Notes under the pieces: model-generated | The model's database searches: none | What the model was told of the DNA's origin: nothing | What the model saw: the letters and a program-made list of their open reading frames with translations, nothing else | From: a bacterium SCSIO 12643 | Lineage (GTDB): Bacteria; Bacteroidota; Bacteroidia; Flavobacteriales_G; Salibacteraceae | Length of the DNA: 64,000 nucleotides | Assembly (NCBI GenBank): GCA_024398135.1 | Contig: CP073750.1 | Location: forward strand, 62,001-126,000 | Direction of reading: 5' to 3' | Shown here: in pieces, positions 42,368 to 51,715 of the stretch | How the letters are laid out: each line of letters opens with the position of its first letter | Numbering within the stretch: the first letter of the stretch is position 1 | Position numbers and translations under genes: made by a program

Positions 42368-42394
42368 GTTTAGTTTCGTTGGTTTTCTTCGCAT

Positions 42395-42725
42395 TTTAGC
42401 AATGTTTATGCCTAAAAAGCCAAATGTATATCAAAGTTATATTTTGCCATAGCCTTTGCTTCTAAAACCCTCTGAATATTTAAATCTATTAACAGTTTGT
42501 TTAAATAAGAAACCGACAAATTTGGAAGAGATAAGCCCTTATCTAAGTCCATTACTATGGTAAGATTTCCAAAGCAATATTCTTTACACAGGAACCAGCT
42601 ATAAAACAACGCTTTACATCATTAAAAATATTCACGCTTCCTATTGCTTTAACCAAAAGATATTTGCACTTTTGCCGCCCAATTATTTATCCGGAGTTTC
42701 GTACTCCACAAAAATAAAGTGCTAT
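42395..42725. other. Intergenic region between the lipoprotein pair and rpsP
   Basis: A 331-base AT-rich gap between divergent units. I see the minus-strand -7 box at 42421-42428 and, near rpsP, a short hairpin GGAGT/ACTCC (42693-42707) in its leader. No convincing gene, tRNA or terminator; a 65-codon minus-strand frame here lacks any recognisable feature. Confidence 0.5.
42421..42428 (-). promoter_or_regulatory. Candidate -7 box (TACATTTG) of the lipoprotein pair
   Basis: A perfect TAnnTTTG on the minus strand, 53 bases before the preferred ATG at 42367 and 26 bases before the alternative at 42394. The second spacing is also possible, so the start is not fully decided. Confidence 0.5.
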
Positions 42726-43295
42726 ATGCCATTAAAATTAAGATTACAAAGACATGGTAAAAAGAGAAAACCTTTTTATCATATTGTTGCAGCTGACTCA
42801 AGAGCTCCACGTGATGGAAAATTTGTTGAAAAAGTTGGAACGTACAATCCAAACACAAATCCAGCGACTATCGATATCAACTTCGAGAGGGCTTTACACT
42901 GGTTAAGTGTTGGTGCGCAACCTACAGACACTTGTCGTGCGATTTTAAGCTACAAGGGAATCATGTTCATGAACCACTTAAACAAAGGTGTGGCTAAAGG
43001 AGCAATGACTCAAGAGCAAGCGCAAGCGAAATTTGACAAATGGATGGAAGGAAAAAATGCTCAAGTTGATGCAAAAGTAGCAAGCTTAGATAAAGCTAAG
43101 AGAGAAGCTGCTGCTGCAACACTTAAAGCAGAAACTGAAATCAAAGAAAAACGTGCTGCTGAATACGCTGCTAAAAATGCTGAGTTAGCTGCTGAGGCTG
43201 CTAAAGCTAAAGCAGAAGCAGAAGCTGCTGCAGCTACAGATACTCCTGAAGATCAAACTGAGGCTTCAGCTGAAGAAACTACAACAGAAGCTTAA
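42726..43295 (+). CDS. rpsP: 30S ribosomal protein S16 with long Ala/Glu/Lys tail
   Basis: 189 residues from the ATG at 42726 (MPLKLRLQRHGKKRKPFYHI); upstream in-frame codons are discarded because the S16 core begins exactly here. The conserved core with SRAPRDGKFVEKVGTYNPN ends near residue 80. The remaining ~105 residues are a charged helical tail rich in Ala, Glu and Lys, ending in an acidic segment. Extended S16 is typical of Bacteroidota; the tail probably projects from the 30S subunit. rimM follows 11 bases later, the classical pair. Confidence 0.96.
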   Translation: MPLKLRLQRHGKKRKPFYHIVAADSRAPRDGKFVEKVGTYNPNTNPATIDINFERALHWLSVGAQPTDTCRAILSYKGIMFMNHLNKGVAKGAMTQEQAQAKFDKWMEGKNAQVDAKVASLDKAKREAAAATLKAETEIKEKRAAEYAAKNAELAAEAAKAKAEAEAAAATDTPEDQTEASAEETTTEA

Positions 43296-43306
43296 TATTT
43301 CTGTTC

Positions 43307-43837
43307 ATGGCTCATTCGGGGTATTTTGAGTTAGGTAAAATTGTTCGTCCACACGGCTTTAAAGGAGCTGTAAAAGTGAAATTTACCCACCCTGCCTTAG
43401 AGCTTATTGAAATTCCGGAATCAGTTTTTATTGAAATCAATAAAAATCTGGTTCCGTTTTTTTTTACCAAATTTAATCCTCAATCCAACGGTTTTGCCAT
43501 TGTCCAATTTGAAGACATCGATACTGAAAATGAGGCTAAGAACCTTTCCGGACAACAAATTTATCTTCCTCAAGAATTAGAACCAGTACCCGAAGGAAAC
43601 GACTTTTATAGTGATGAATTAGTAGGATTCAAAGTGATTGATGCTGTACATGGAGATATTGGAACTCTGGACAATGTCATGGAAGCTCCTGCTCAGGATG
43701 TATTTGAAATCTCTCACCCATCCGGAAAAGAAATCATGGTTCCTGTTTTAGGAAATTTCATTCAGGAAATCGATCGTAAAAACAAGATTCTTAAATTAGA
43801 AGCGCCTGAAGGTCTGATCGATTTTTATTTAGAATAA
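43307..43837 (+). CDS. rimM: Ribosome maturation factor RimM
   Basis: 176 residues, normal length. The N-terminal barrel starts ELGKIVRPHGFKGAVKVKF; the PRC-barrel half contains DELVGFKVIDAVHGDIGTL and IMVPVLGNFIQEIDRKNKIL with LEAPEGLIDFYLE at the end. RimM binds S19 and helps assemble the 30S head. It lies directly after rpsP. trmD and rplS, which often follow in other phyla, are absent, as commonly seen in Bacteroidota. Confidence 0.95.
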   Translation: MAHSGYFELGKIVRPHGFKGAVKVKFTHPALELIEIPESVFIEINKNLVPFFFTKFNPQSNGFAIVQFEDIDTENEAKNLSGQQIYLPQELEPVPEGNDFYSDELVGFKVIDAVHGDIGTLDNVMEAPAQDVFEISHPSGKEIMVPVLGNFIQEIDRKNKILKLEAPEGLIDFYLE

Positions 43838-43962
43838 TAGTTCCATAACCGAGGTATTCTATTGATTCAATTATCCTACTTTTATCGGCTTTAAACCGGG
43901 ATAAAACTGCAATAGGATTTATTTATCTGTAAGCACATTACAGATTCAACTTACTGTTCTAA

Positions 43963-46794
43963 ATGAAATTAAAGGAAATCAAAATAGAAAGTCAAATCGG
44001 ATCTATTTGTTTATTCCTACTTGCCAGTATTTTGATTGCTATCTTTAAAAATCCTGATTTTACCTTAGATGATTTTTCAAACTTGTATCTAGGTCAGGCC
44101 ACTCTTGATGGAATTGATGCTACGAAAAGAGTTTCGTTGCTTTACAACGTTTTAATTCTCTCTGGTTTTATTCTTCCTGGTCTCTATATCTCTATTTCAA
44201 AGCTTAAGCAAACAGGCTTTTTATTAAATCGGGACCTACAGACGCTCTCCATTATTTCTACTACGGGTTTCTTTTTAATTCTCGCTGATATCATGCAAAT
44301 TGAGAATACGTTTACGGTATTCTTCTTTCAATCTTTGTTTGGTTTAACCACCTTATATATCCTGGTCAGAAATCTATTTAATATCGACTTTGCATTTTAT
44401 ACTTTATATCCATTTACCACAACCATCTCCTTTGTATGTCTGCAATTAGGACTTCTTTTATTTAACACCACTGATCTAATCACCCAAAATGCGGTAGTCG
44501 TTTACAGTATTATTCTATTTCTGTTAAACGGATTGGTTTATCTGTCCAAAAGAATATTAGGAGTTTCGTATCAGCAAATTTTCAGGTTCTTATGGTTCAC
44601 ATGTTTGATTCCTTTGGTCTCGTTCTTCTCTATTGAACTTCTGTTTTGGTATAAAACAATACACGATGTTTTTATACCGTATAAAATTGTTCTTGCCGGG
44701 ATTTTGTTTGTGTCGTTTGTGATTAATTTCATATTGGTTCTAAAAAAGAAAATCAATCTCACTCCTACCAAAGCTCTAAACCGATATTTTATTCCCTCGG
44801 CATTACTTTCATTTTTACTATTAACTGTATATCTCCCCTTTCAAAAACAACCGCAAGAGCTCTTTGAATTGGCCAATAGTGCGAATGCCATAATGAAAAT
44901 ATTTAGGTTCAATGAAATTCCATTCATTGATTTTTTTAATTCTCATGTCGCATTTGATTTCGTTTTCGGGTCCATTTATACTTTGATTTTCGGATATCAG
45001 GAAAATCTGGATTTCTTGTCCTATAATTTCATTTATACAGTTCTTATCTTCTTTATTGTACTCGCATTCAATAAAAAGATTTTTAAATCCTCAATCATTG
45101 CATTAATCTTTACTGTTAGTTTTCCTTTTTTCGGAAGTCTCTATTATCACTCCATGATGTTTGGCTTACTGGCATTTCTTATTGCATATCGGCTCGTTAA
45201 AGATCAAAGCATTAAAAACTACTTATTTTTATTTGGTAACCTCATCGCTCTCCTATTTTGGAGATTGGATACCGGGATTGCGGCTTTATTTTCAATTGGA
45301 CTGTTTCTGCCCACATATTTTATTCTGGAAAACCAAAAAGTAAATTGGTCTAATCTATTAAAATCTACAGGTATTACAATACTTATTGGTTCTATGGCGG
45401 TTGTCATAGCAGCCGTAATTAAAACGCCTGAATTACTTTGGGATAATTTTATTGGAGCATTAATCTACGTTAAAGCAAATCAGGCGCATGCCTATACTCT
45501 GGTGGCCAATCAGATGAATCAGCAGTTTTATTTGTATTACGTCTTTATCCCGGCTTTATCATTTATTACTGTACTCTATATCATTTTTACCTTAAAGAAA
45601 AAAGGTACTGAAATATCAACTCAAAATAAGTACTTGCTTTTAGCCTCTTTATTCCTATTCGTTATCTTTTTCTTTAATATCCAAAGAGGAATCATTAGAC
45701 ACGGTTTTATGGAACATACGGAGGGCTTTTTGACCTCCACATTCTTTTTGGCAATAATGCTATTTTTAATGGCTATCAATCCGTTTAAAAGTAAGTCCCA
45801 TAGATATTTTTTGTTTTTTGGAATTGGCTTCTTTCTCATTACAGTGACCAAATATTTCCCTTTTTCGCCACACAAATCCATGTTCGAAAAGCTATTACGA
45901 GAAAATACTCTGGCACAATTGGATTTAAACTTCAATCCTGACACATATTCCAGCAGAGTTATTGAAAACAAAGCATTTGCAAATAAAAATTACATTAACC
46001 TAAAAATATTTTTAGATAAACAAACATCTCAAAAACAAACATTTTTAGACTTTTCGAATACTCCGATGTTACATTTTTACACGCAAAAAAATGTTCCGGG
46101 TTATTTCTGTCAAAACCTTCAAAATACCGTTGATGATTATCTACAAATTCAGCACTTAAAAATGTTGAATCCAACAGATGTTCCTGTGACTATTTTTTCA
46201 AATTATCCTCCAAATGGATATGATCATATGGATGGAGTTCCGGGCACCTTACGTCATTACCTGATTGCGGAATACATATTCAAGAATTACATCCCTTATC
46301 AAGTGATTGATCAAAGAAGTATTTGGACCATTCCGGGATTTGCTCCAACTCCTTTATCAGGTCAAATTGATACAATCTCTGTACAACCACAGACGCATCA
46401 TTATAAATATGCAGCTTTAGCCATTCAAGAACATTTCTCCAAAACTAAAAACCGTAAGCATATCCAATTAATACAAACCATTCCATCTCCTCTTTTAAAT
46501 GATACGATTCCGATTGATCCTGATGTGCATTCGATATCGCATTTATTCATGAGTATTCAACTTTCTTCTCCTCAAAATTTTCAAAATGTAACGGTTGATC
46601 TCTTAAGTCATGATGAAATTATTGCAACAAATACGTTCATAACAAAATCTGATTATAATGCTTATATGATCCGATTAAGCAATCATTATTTGTGGCATAA
46701 GGAAAAAGTGACTTCTTTGGTTATCCATTCAAACCAATCTAATATTGCACAAATTGAATTTTACAAAGACTTAAGACTTGAACACTCAAAGTAA
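43963..46794 (+). CDS. Large polytopic membrane protein, probable GT-C-type glycosyltransferase
   Basis: 943 residues. About 14-16 hydrophobic helices fill residues 12-625, followed by a ~310-residue extracytoplasmic domain. The sequence ...EIPFIDFFNSHVAFDFVFG in the first extracytoplasmic region resembles the loop with acidic residues and aromatic neighbours found in polyprenol-phosphate-sugar dependent GT-C enzymes, but no exact signature is seen. It probably adds a sugar or other group to an envelope glycan in the periplasm. Its 3' end overlaps the GT9 gene by 17 bases. Confidence 0.65.
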   Translation: MKLKEIKIESQIGSICLFLLASILIAIFKNPDFTLDDFSNLYLGQATLDGIDATKRVSLLYNVLILSGFILPGLYISISKLKQTGFLLNRDLQTLSIISTTGFFLILADIMQIENTFTVFFFQSLFGLTTLYILVRNLFNIDFAFYTLYPFTTTISFVCLQLGLLLFNTTDLITQNAVVVYSIILFLLNGLVYLSKRILGVSYQQIFRFLWFTCLIPLVSFFSIELLFWYKTIHDVFIPYKIVLAGILFVSFVINFILVLKKKINLTPTKALNRYFIPSALLSFLLLTVYLPFQKQPQELFELANSANAIMKIFRFNEIPFIDFFNSHVAFDFVFGSIYTLIFGYQENLDFLSYNFIYTVLIFFIVLAFNKKIFKSSIIALIFTVSFPFFGSLYYHSMMFGLLAFLIAYRLVKDQSIKNYLFLFGNLIALLFWRLDTGIAALFSIGLFLPTYFILENQKVNWSNLLKSTGITILIGSMAVVIAAVIKTPELLWDNFIGALIYVKANQAHAYTLVANQMNQQFYLYYVFIPALSFITVLYIIFTLKKKGTEISTQNKYLLLASLFLFVIFFFNIQRGIIRHGFMEHTEGFLTSTFFLAIMLFLMAINPFKSKSHRYFLFFGIGFFLITVTKYFPFSPHKSMFEKLLRENTLAQLDLNFNPDTYSSRVIENKAFANKNYINLKIFLDKQTSQKQTFLDFSNTPMLHFYTQKNVPGYFCQNLQNTVDDYLQIQHLKMLNPTDVPVTIFSNYPPNGYDHMDGVPGTLRHYLIAEYIFKNYIPYQVIDQRSIWTIPGFAPTPLSGQIDTISVQPQTHHYKYAALAIQEHFSKTKNRKHIQLIQTIPSPLLNDTIPIDPDVHSISHLFMSIQLSSPQNFQNVTVDLLSHDEIIATNTFITKSDYNAYMIRLSNHYLWHKEKVTSLVIHSNQSNIAQIEFYKDLRLEHSK

Positions 46795-47980
46795 AATCTT
46801 ATTAGACAAAATTTTTGCGAAGACGGCTGCATTTTTATTGAATATTATTGTCCGTATTGTAGGTAAAATTCTTTCCATTGATCATAACCTGGATAAAGAA
46901 TTTAAAACCATCGCTATCTCAAAGTTCAAGGGTCTTGGAAGTATTCTTCAGTCTACACCAATGATTCATGCGATTCGTCAACGCTATCCTGATGCTGAAA
47001 TCATATATGTCACTACTCCAGTAAATAAAGCTTTATTGGAAAAAATTGATTGGATCGATACTATTATTCTTGTAGATGATAGCGGATTTTTCAAATTTAT
47101 CCAGACCAATATCACCGCACTTTTACAACTCATTAAAAAAAGACCTGAGATTTATTTTGACCTGGAAATATATTCGGATTATAGTACGCTATTTACCACT
47201 TTTACTTTGGCAAAAAACCGCGTAGGGTTTTATTTAAGATCTAGTTCGTTTAGACTTGGAATCTACACGCATATGATGTTTTACAATTCCAGAGTTCCTG
47301 CATCTCAAATCTACCTGCAACTCACAAAACTGATCAATTGTGATACAGATTCTGCTACATTTTATGACTTTTCAAATTATGGAGAACCACGATCCAACCA
47401 GTACATCGTCATCAATCCTAATAGTTCTGATTTAAGAGAGGAAAGAAGATGGGAAAAATCCAAGTTTATTGAACTTACCAGGCGAATCCTTAATGAATTG
47501 CCCGAGTATGAGGTTTTGTTAATCGGTAGCAAAGGTGAAGCTTCATATGTAAATGAAATTTCAGATGCTATAAATCATCCCAGATTGATCAATACGGCTG
47601 GAAAAACCACTTTGAAAGAGCTTATTTCAATCATCAGTCACACCAGTCTACTTATTACCAATGACACTGGCCCAATGCATTTGGCATTTTGTGCGAAGAG
47701 CCCTACCGTATGTCTATATGGCCCAAGTGCTCCGGAGAAATACGTAATGAATGATGCTACTTATATCATTTATCACCGTCTGTATTGTAGTCCATGTGTT
47801 CATGATTTTGAATTCGCTCCCTGTAATGGTGATAATCAATGTATGAAGTTAATTCAGGTTCAGGAAGTATTTGATCAGGTATTACTGGCAATACAAAAAG
47901 AAAAACCACAGACGCTATACAAAAACCCTCCTCATATTTTAAATCAAGAGAAAAAAGTATTCGGGATTATCAATAGATAA
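46778..47980 (+). CDS. Family 9 (heptosyltransferase-like) glycosyltransferase
   Basis: 400 residues with GT9 features: ISKFKGLGSILQSTPMIHAI at the start of the N-terminal domain, NPNSSDLREERRW in the centre and LLITNDTGPMHLAFCAKSPT near residue 295, the ADP-heptose/nucleotide-sugar binding region. Family members add heptose or related sugars to lipopolysaccharide core. No ATG lies early in the frame, so the TTG at 46778, overlapping the previous gene by 17 bases, is used; coupling by overlap supports it. Acceptor unknown. Confidence 0.87.
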   Translation: MNTQSKILLDKIFAKTAAFLLNIIVRIVGKILSIDHNLDKEFKTIAISKFKGLGSILQSTPMIHAIRQRYPDAEIIYVTTPVNKALLEKIDWIDTIILVDDSGFFKFIQTNITALLQLIKKRPEIYFDLEIYSDYSTLFTTFTLAKNRVGFYLRSSSFRLGIYTHMMFYNSRVPASQIYLQLTKLINCDTDSATFYDFSNYGEPRSNQYIVINPNSSDLREERRWEKSKFIELTRRILNELPEYEVLLIGSKGEASYVNEISDAINHPRLINTAGKTTLKELISIISHTSLLITNDTGPMHLAFCAKSPTVCLYGPSAPEKYVMNDATYIIYHRLYCSPCVHDFEFAPCNGDNQCMKLIQVQEVFDQVLLAIQKEKPQTLYKNPPHILNQEKKVFGIINR

Positions 47981-48023
47981 GATTCTAAAATTTAATTTTA
48001 TAACACATCATAAAACTACACTC

Positions 48024-48464
48024 ATGACAACTATAAATCCATATTTAACATTTAACGGCAATTGCGAAGCTGCATTTAATTTTTATAAATCTGTTTTTGG
48101 AGGAGAATTCCCTTACGTAGGGAAATTTAAAGACATGCCTGAAAATCCGGAGTATCAACTAACGGAAAACGACATGGAAAAAATCATGCATATTTCCTTA
48201 CCAATCAGCAAAGAAACCGTTTTAATGGGCAGCGATTCATCTGAGGCATTTGGTAAAGCTTCTGTGGTTGGAAATAACTTTTCTATCTCCATCAATACAG
48301 ATACCTTAGAAGAGGCTGAACGTTTATTCTCAGCACTATCAGAAGGAGGTCAGGTCACAATGCCCATGAACAAAACCTTTTGGGGTTCTCATTTTGGGAT
48401 GTTAATTGATCCATTTCAAATTCAATGGATGGTTTCATTCAGTGAAGAAAAAATGGATATGTAA
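48024..48464 (+). CDS. VOC family protein (PhnB-like)
   Basis: 146 residues of the glyoxalase/bleomycin-resistance (vicinal oxygen chelate) fold in its PhnB-like form: NPYLTFNGNCEAAFNFYKSVFGG at the start and TFWGSHFGMLIDPFQIQWMVS at the end. These small metalloenzymes or binding proteins are widespread and mostly uncharacterised. It shares the plus-strand run with envelope genes but has no obvious functional link. Own start (ATG) with a 43-base gap. Confidence 0.88.
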   Translation: MTTINPYLTFNGNCEAAFNFYKSVFGGEFPYVGKFKDMPENPEYQLTENDMEKIMHISLPISKETVLMGSDSSEAFGKASVVGNNFSISINTDTLEEAERLFSALSEGGQVTMPMNKTFWGSHFGMLIDPFQIQWMVSFSEEKMDM

Positions 48465-48473
48465 TTCTTTGAC

Positions 48474-49679
48474 TTGAGGTTTAAGCTTATTCTTTTGAGA
48501 GCATTTATCATCAGTTGCTTTTTGCTATTACAAACTGTTGTTTATTCGCAAAATCAATTTGTGGAGGGTTATTTTATTGATTCATTGGGAACGAAAACAG
48601 AATGTTATATTCTGAATATGGATTGGAAAGATAACCCTACTGAATTTTCTTATAAACGCGCATTAAATGGAGAATCTGAAATTCAGACTATCCGTGAAGT
48701 AGTAGAATTTGGTATACCATCACAATTTAAATACGTAAGGTTTGATGTTTTAATCGATAAATCCAGTGATCAGATTGAGCATTTAAGTCACACACGTAAA
48801 GCCATTTTTGAAAAGGAAAGGCTTTTTTTAAAAGTACTGGTTGAAGGACAAGCTTCTTTATATAGTTATCGCAAGATAAATCTCATCAGGTATTTTTATT
48901 CTACAGATACCATCGCAATTGAACAACTGGTTTATAAGCAATATCGGGTTGAAGACAAAAACACCATCTTAAAAAATGAGAAATTCAGGTATCAATTGAA
49001 GTTTAATCTTCCTTGTAATCCATCTACCGATTTATTAGCAGAAAACACCAATTACAGAGAAAAGGATTTAATCAAATATTTTATTGAATTTAACTCGTGC
49101 AAAGGCGAATACTATTCTGTTTTTGATAATGATGAAGAAAAAGACCTATTCAACTTAAACTTACGTCCGGGAATCCAGTTTTCCACCTTATCCGTATCGA
49201 GTAGTTTAACCAGTCTTTACGATGTCCAATTCGAAACGGAAACTGGTTTTAGAATTGGGATTGAAACTGAATTTATACTCCCTTTTAATAACGGCAAATG
49301 GGCTATAATCACAGAACCTACTTATCAATATTACCGCTCAGAAGGACACACATCCTCGCAAAATGTTAAAATTGACTATCAATCATTAGAAATTCCGATT
49401 GGTTTAAGACATTATTTTCATTTATATCAAGACACAAAGTTGTTTATCAACGGTTTGGTTGTCTTTGATTTACCTGTTAATTCATCAATAGCATGGGAAT
49501 CTATTCCCGATCAACCTTTAGAATTAAGTACAAACCTTGCACTAGGAGTTGGATATAAGTATAATGAGAGACTTGGACTGGAAATGCGTTATGGGTTTAA
49601 AAGAAACATTCTAAATCGATATCTAAATTGGGGGGCTAATTACAATGGGCTTTCTGTTGTTTTAAGTTATACCATTTAA
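48474..49679 (+). CDS. Outer-membrane beta-barrel protein, function unknown
   Basis: 401 residues with a signal peptide ending in VVYSQ (about residue 25). The first part is a beta-rich periplasmic domain with FVEGYFIDSLGTKTECYI, and the C-terminal ~160 residues are amphipathic strands (LGVGYKYNERLGLEMRYGF) ending GLSVVLSYTI, a porin-like barrel. I believe this domain arrangement is common in Bacteroidota and often carries misleading names. The start is TTG at 48474; no ATG precedes the signal peptide. It lies ten bases after the VOC gene and three before the next. Confidence 0.75.
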   Translation: MRFKLILLRAFIISCFLLLQTVVYSQNQFVEGYFIDSLGTKTECYILNMDWKDNPTEFSYKRALNGESEIQTIREVVEFGIPSQFKYVRFDVLIDKSSDQIEHLSHTRKAIFEKERLFLKVLVEGQASLYSYRKINLIRYFYSTDTIAIEQLVYKQYRVEDKNTILKNEKFRYQLKFNLPCNPSTDLLAENTNYREKDLIKYFIEFNSCKGEYYSVFDNDEEKDLFNLNLRPGIQFSTLSVSSSLTSLYDVQFETETGFRIGIETEFILPFNNGKWAIITEPTYQYYRSEGHTSSQNVKIDYQSLEIPIGLRHYFHLYQDTKLFINGLVVFDLPVNSSIAWESIPDQPLELSTNLALGVGYKYNERLGLEMRYGFKRNILNRYLNWGANYNGLSVVLSYTI

Positions 49680-49682
49680 TAA

Positions 49683-51008
49683 ATGTTTTCATCCCATTCT
49701 TTTTTCACAACAGGTAAACATAACTCAATAGGAGTTTATCTGGTCATATTTATTCTAACAGTGTTTTTCACCAATTTAAGGCAAAACGTTGTTACTAATA
49801 ATCAATGTGAAATTTGTTCAGATAAAGCAGGGTACTACATGTACTTACCTGCCACATTCCATTGGGGGTTTGGTACAAGTCATTATGAAGAAAGTTTTGA
49901 AGAACAACACGGTTATGGATTCAAAATTGACCGAGAAAATGATATTGTAATTACCAAATTCACCAGCGGTGTAGCCATTTTGTTAAGTCCTTTTTACGGA
50001 CTTGGAACAATTATCGATCGGGTCTTTTCTTTAGGAAATCATCCCTACTCTAGATTTTATTTATTCTTTATCAATCTGGGATCTGCTTTTTATTTAACTC
50101 TCGGTCTATATTTTTTACGGAAATGGCTCCACAATTATGTAGACGCAATAAGTTCTTTTTGGACCATTATCACCCTTATTCTTGCTACAAATCTGACTTA
50201 CTATACGTTGGATGAAAACTTAATGAGTCATTTATATTCATTTACATTGTTTGTCTTGATTCTTTACAGCATTAAGCGATTTTATCAATCTTCACATCTC
50301 AAATACTTTATATTATTCTCTTTCGCTCTAGCTCTTAGTATTTTGGTCAGACCCACAAATATTTTGTTCTTGCCTATCGCATTATTTCTGGATATCAAAG
50401 ATTTTGAATCATTGAAAAAGAATCTATTACAGTTGATTTCTTTTAAAACCATTATTCTGGGAAGTCTGATTCTCCTACTTGTTCTATCTCCACAGATGGT
50501 ATACTGGAAAATGGCATACGACAAATACATTGTTTGGTCTTATTCGGGAGAAGGATTTACTCTTTGGAATCGACCTGACTTTTTGATTACCTGGTTTTCA
50601 CCCCAAAGCGGTTTAATCCCATATGTACCGGTTTTTATACTATCTATTATTTTCTGGATAGTTATGTATCGCAGAAAAGCCGCTAATGTCTGGTTAATTC
50701 TAATTACTTTTTTAGCCATTAGCTATATGTGTGCTGCATGGCATAATCCATTTTTTGGCGACTGTAATTTCGGTAAACGTCCAATGGTCGAGTATTATCC
50801 GGTTCTCTTTTTACCAATAGCATTTATGTTCTCTTATTATCCTTCTTTTTCTATACAAATCCAAAAAATTCTGATAGGCAGCTTAATGATATTTAGCTAT
50901 TACCATCTTACACTATTTGGTGTTTTTGATACGTGCTTTTATGGCGAGGTATGGGAATGGGATACATTTGGCGCGCTAGTTAAAAAGGCTATTGTTTTAA
51001 TTCGTTAA
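49683..51008 (+). CDS. Polytopic membrane protein, probable dolichyl/polyprenyl-linked sugar transferase relative
   Basis: 441 residues with about ten membrane helices and a first periplasmic loop (about 40-90) holding DKAGYYMYLPATFHWGF, resembling the acidic loop of mannosyltransferase-type GT-C enzymes in Bacteroidota. Later motifs include LALSILVRPTNILFLPIALF, a frequent stretch in this family. The exact donor and acceptor are unknown. It overlaps nothing but lies five bases before the methyltransferase gene. Confidence 0.7.
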   Translation: MFSSHSFFTTGKHNSIGVYLVIFILTVFFTNLRQNVVTNNQCEICSDKAGYYMYLPATFHWGFGTSHYEESFEEQHGYGFKIDRENDIVITKFTSGVAILLSPFYGLGTIIDRVFSLGNHPYSRFYLFFINLGSAFYLTLGLYFLRKWLHNYVDAISSFWTIITLILATNLTYYTLDENLMSHLYSFTLFVLILYSIKRFYQSSHLKYFILFSFALALSILVRPTNILFLPIALFLDIKDFESLKKNLLQLISFKTIILGSLILLLVLSPQMVYWKMAYDKYIVWSYSGEGFTLWNRPDFLITWFSPQSGLIPYVPVFILSIIFWIVMYRRKAANVWLILITFLAISYMCAAWHNPFFGDCNFGKRPMVEYYPVLFLPIAFMFSYYPSFSIQIQKILIGSLMIFSYYHLTLFGVFDTCFYGEVWEWDTFGALVKKAIVLIR

Positions 51009-51012
51009 GGGT

Positions 51013-51714
51013 ATGTCATTTCAGTTTAAACAGTTTAAAATCAACCATCATCCTGAAGTCTTTAAATTCGGCACGGATGCAGCTTTGTTGGCTACCTGGG
51101 TCAATCTTACGCATTCTAAAACAGTATTAGAAGTGGGAACTGGTTCGGGGGTGATCTCGCTCATTATGGGGCAAAGAAACCCTCACGCAAAATATGTTGG
51201 CATCGATATTTCCTCTCACGCCATTGAATTGGCTCAACAAAACTTAAAGGACTACCCGCTTCCCACACAAATAGAATTTATGCATTCAAAACTTCAGAAT
51301 TTTGAATCCTCCATAAAATTTGATCACATTATATCCAACCCCCCTTTTTTTGAGAATAGTACTAAATCGCCTTCTTTATTAAAGAATAACACCAGACATA
51401 CGGATACCCTCCCACTCCGGGATTTATTGAAGTGTTCTAAACAACTTCTTACTACTCATGGAAAAATAAGCCTTATCTATCCGGTTAGATATCTGGAAGA
51501 TATTTATTCTATTTGTCAGGAAATTCAGTTATTTCCTCAAAGAGTTCACTTAACCAGAAGTAGACCTGAACGCGATATTAAGAGAGTACTTATAGAATTG
51601 GGGGCAACTCCGAATGCAAATCCGGAGCAAACCGAACTCATCATTGAAGGAACCTACAAAGGGTATTCCAAGACAGTTTATGATATGTTTCAACCATTTT
51701 ACCTAAAACTATAA
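51013..51714 (+). CDS. trmN6: tRNA1(Val) (adenine37-N6)-methyltransferase
   Basis: 233 residues of the class I methyltransferase fold. AdoMet binding is in VLEVGTGSGVISLIMGQR, and the catalytic ISNPPFFEN (N-P-P-F) is intact, as in E. coli YfiC. The N-terminal FKQFKINHHPEVFKFGTDAALLA is characteristic of the TrmN6 group, which methylates A37 of tRNA-Val. It ends one base before the convergent M1 peptidase gene. Confidence 0.9.
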   Translation: MSFQFKQFKINHHPEVFKFGTDAALLATWVNLTHSKTVLEVGTGSGVISLIMGQRNPHAKYVGIDISSHAIELAQQNLKDYPLPTQIEFMHSKLQNFESSIKFDHIISNPPFFENSTKSPSLLKNNTRHTDTLPLRDLLKCSKQLLTTHGKISLIYPVRYLEDIYSICQEIQLFPQRVHLTRSRPERDIKRVLIELGATPNANPEQTELIIEGTYKGYSKTVYDMFQPFYLKL

Positions 51715-51715
51715 T

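Noticed and set aside
42412-42609. 65-codon minus-strand frame in the gap before rpsP
   Set aside because: It has no signal, domain or ribosome-binding site and overlaps the probable promoter of the lipoprotein pair.
42672-42725. N-terminal extension of S16 upstream of 42726
   Set aside because: The conserved S16 core starts at the internal Met, and the added residues resemble translated intergenic DNA.
43880-43906. Hairpin TTTTATC/GATAAAA after rimM as a terminator
   Set aside because: The stem is interrupted and no T-run follows on the plus strand, so there is too little support.
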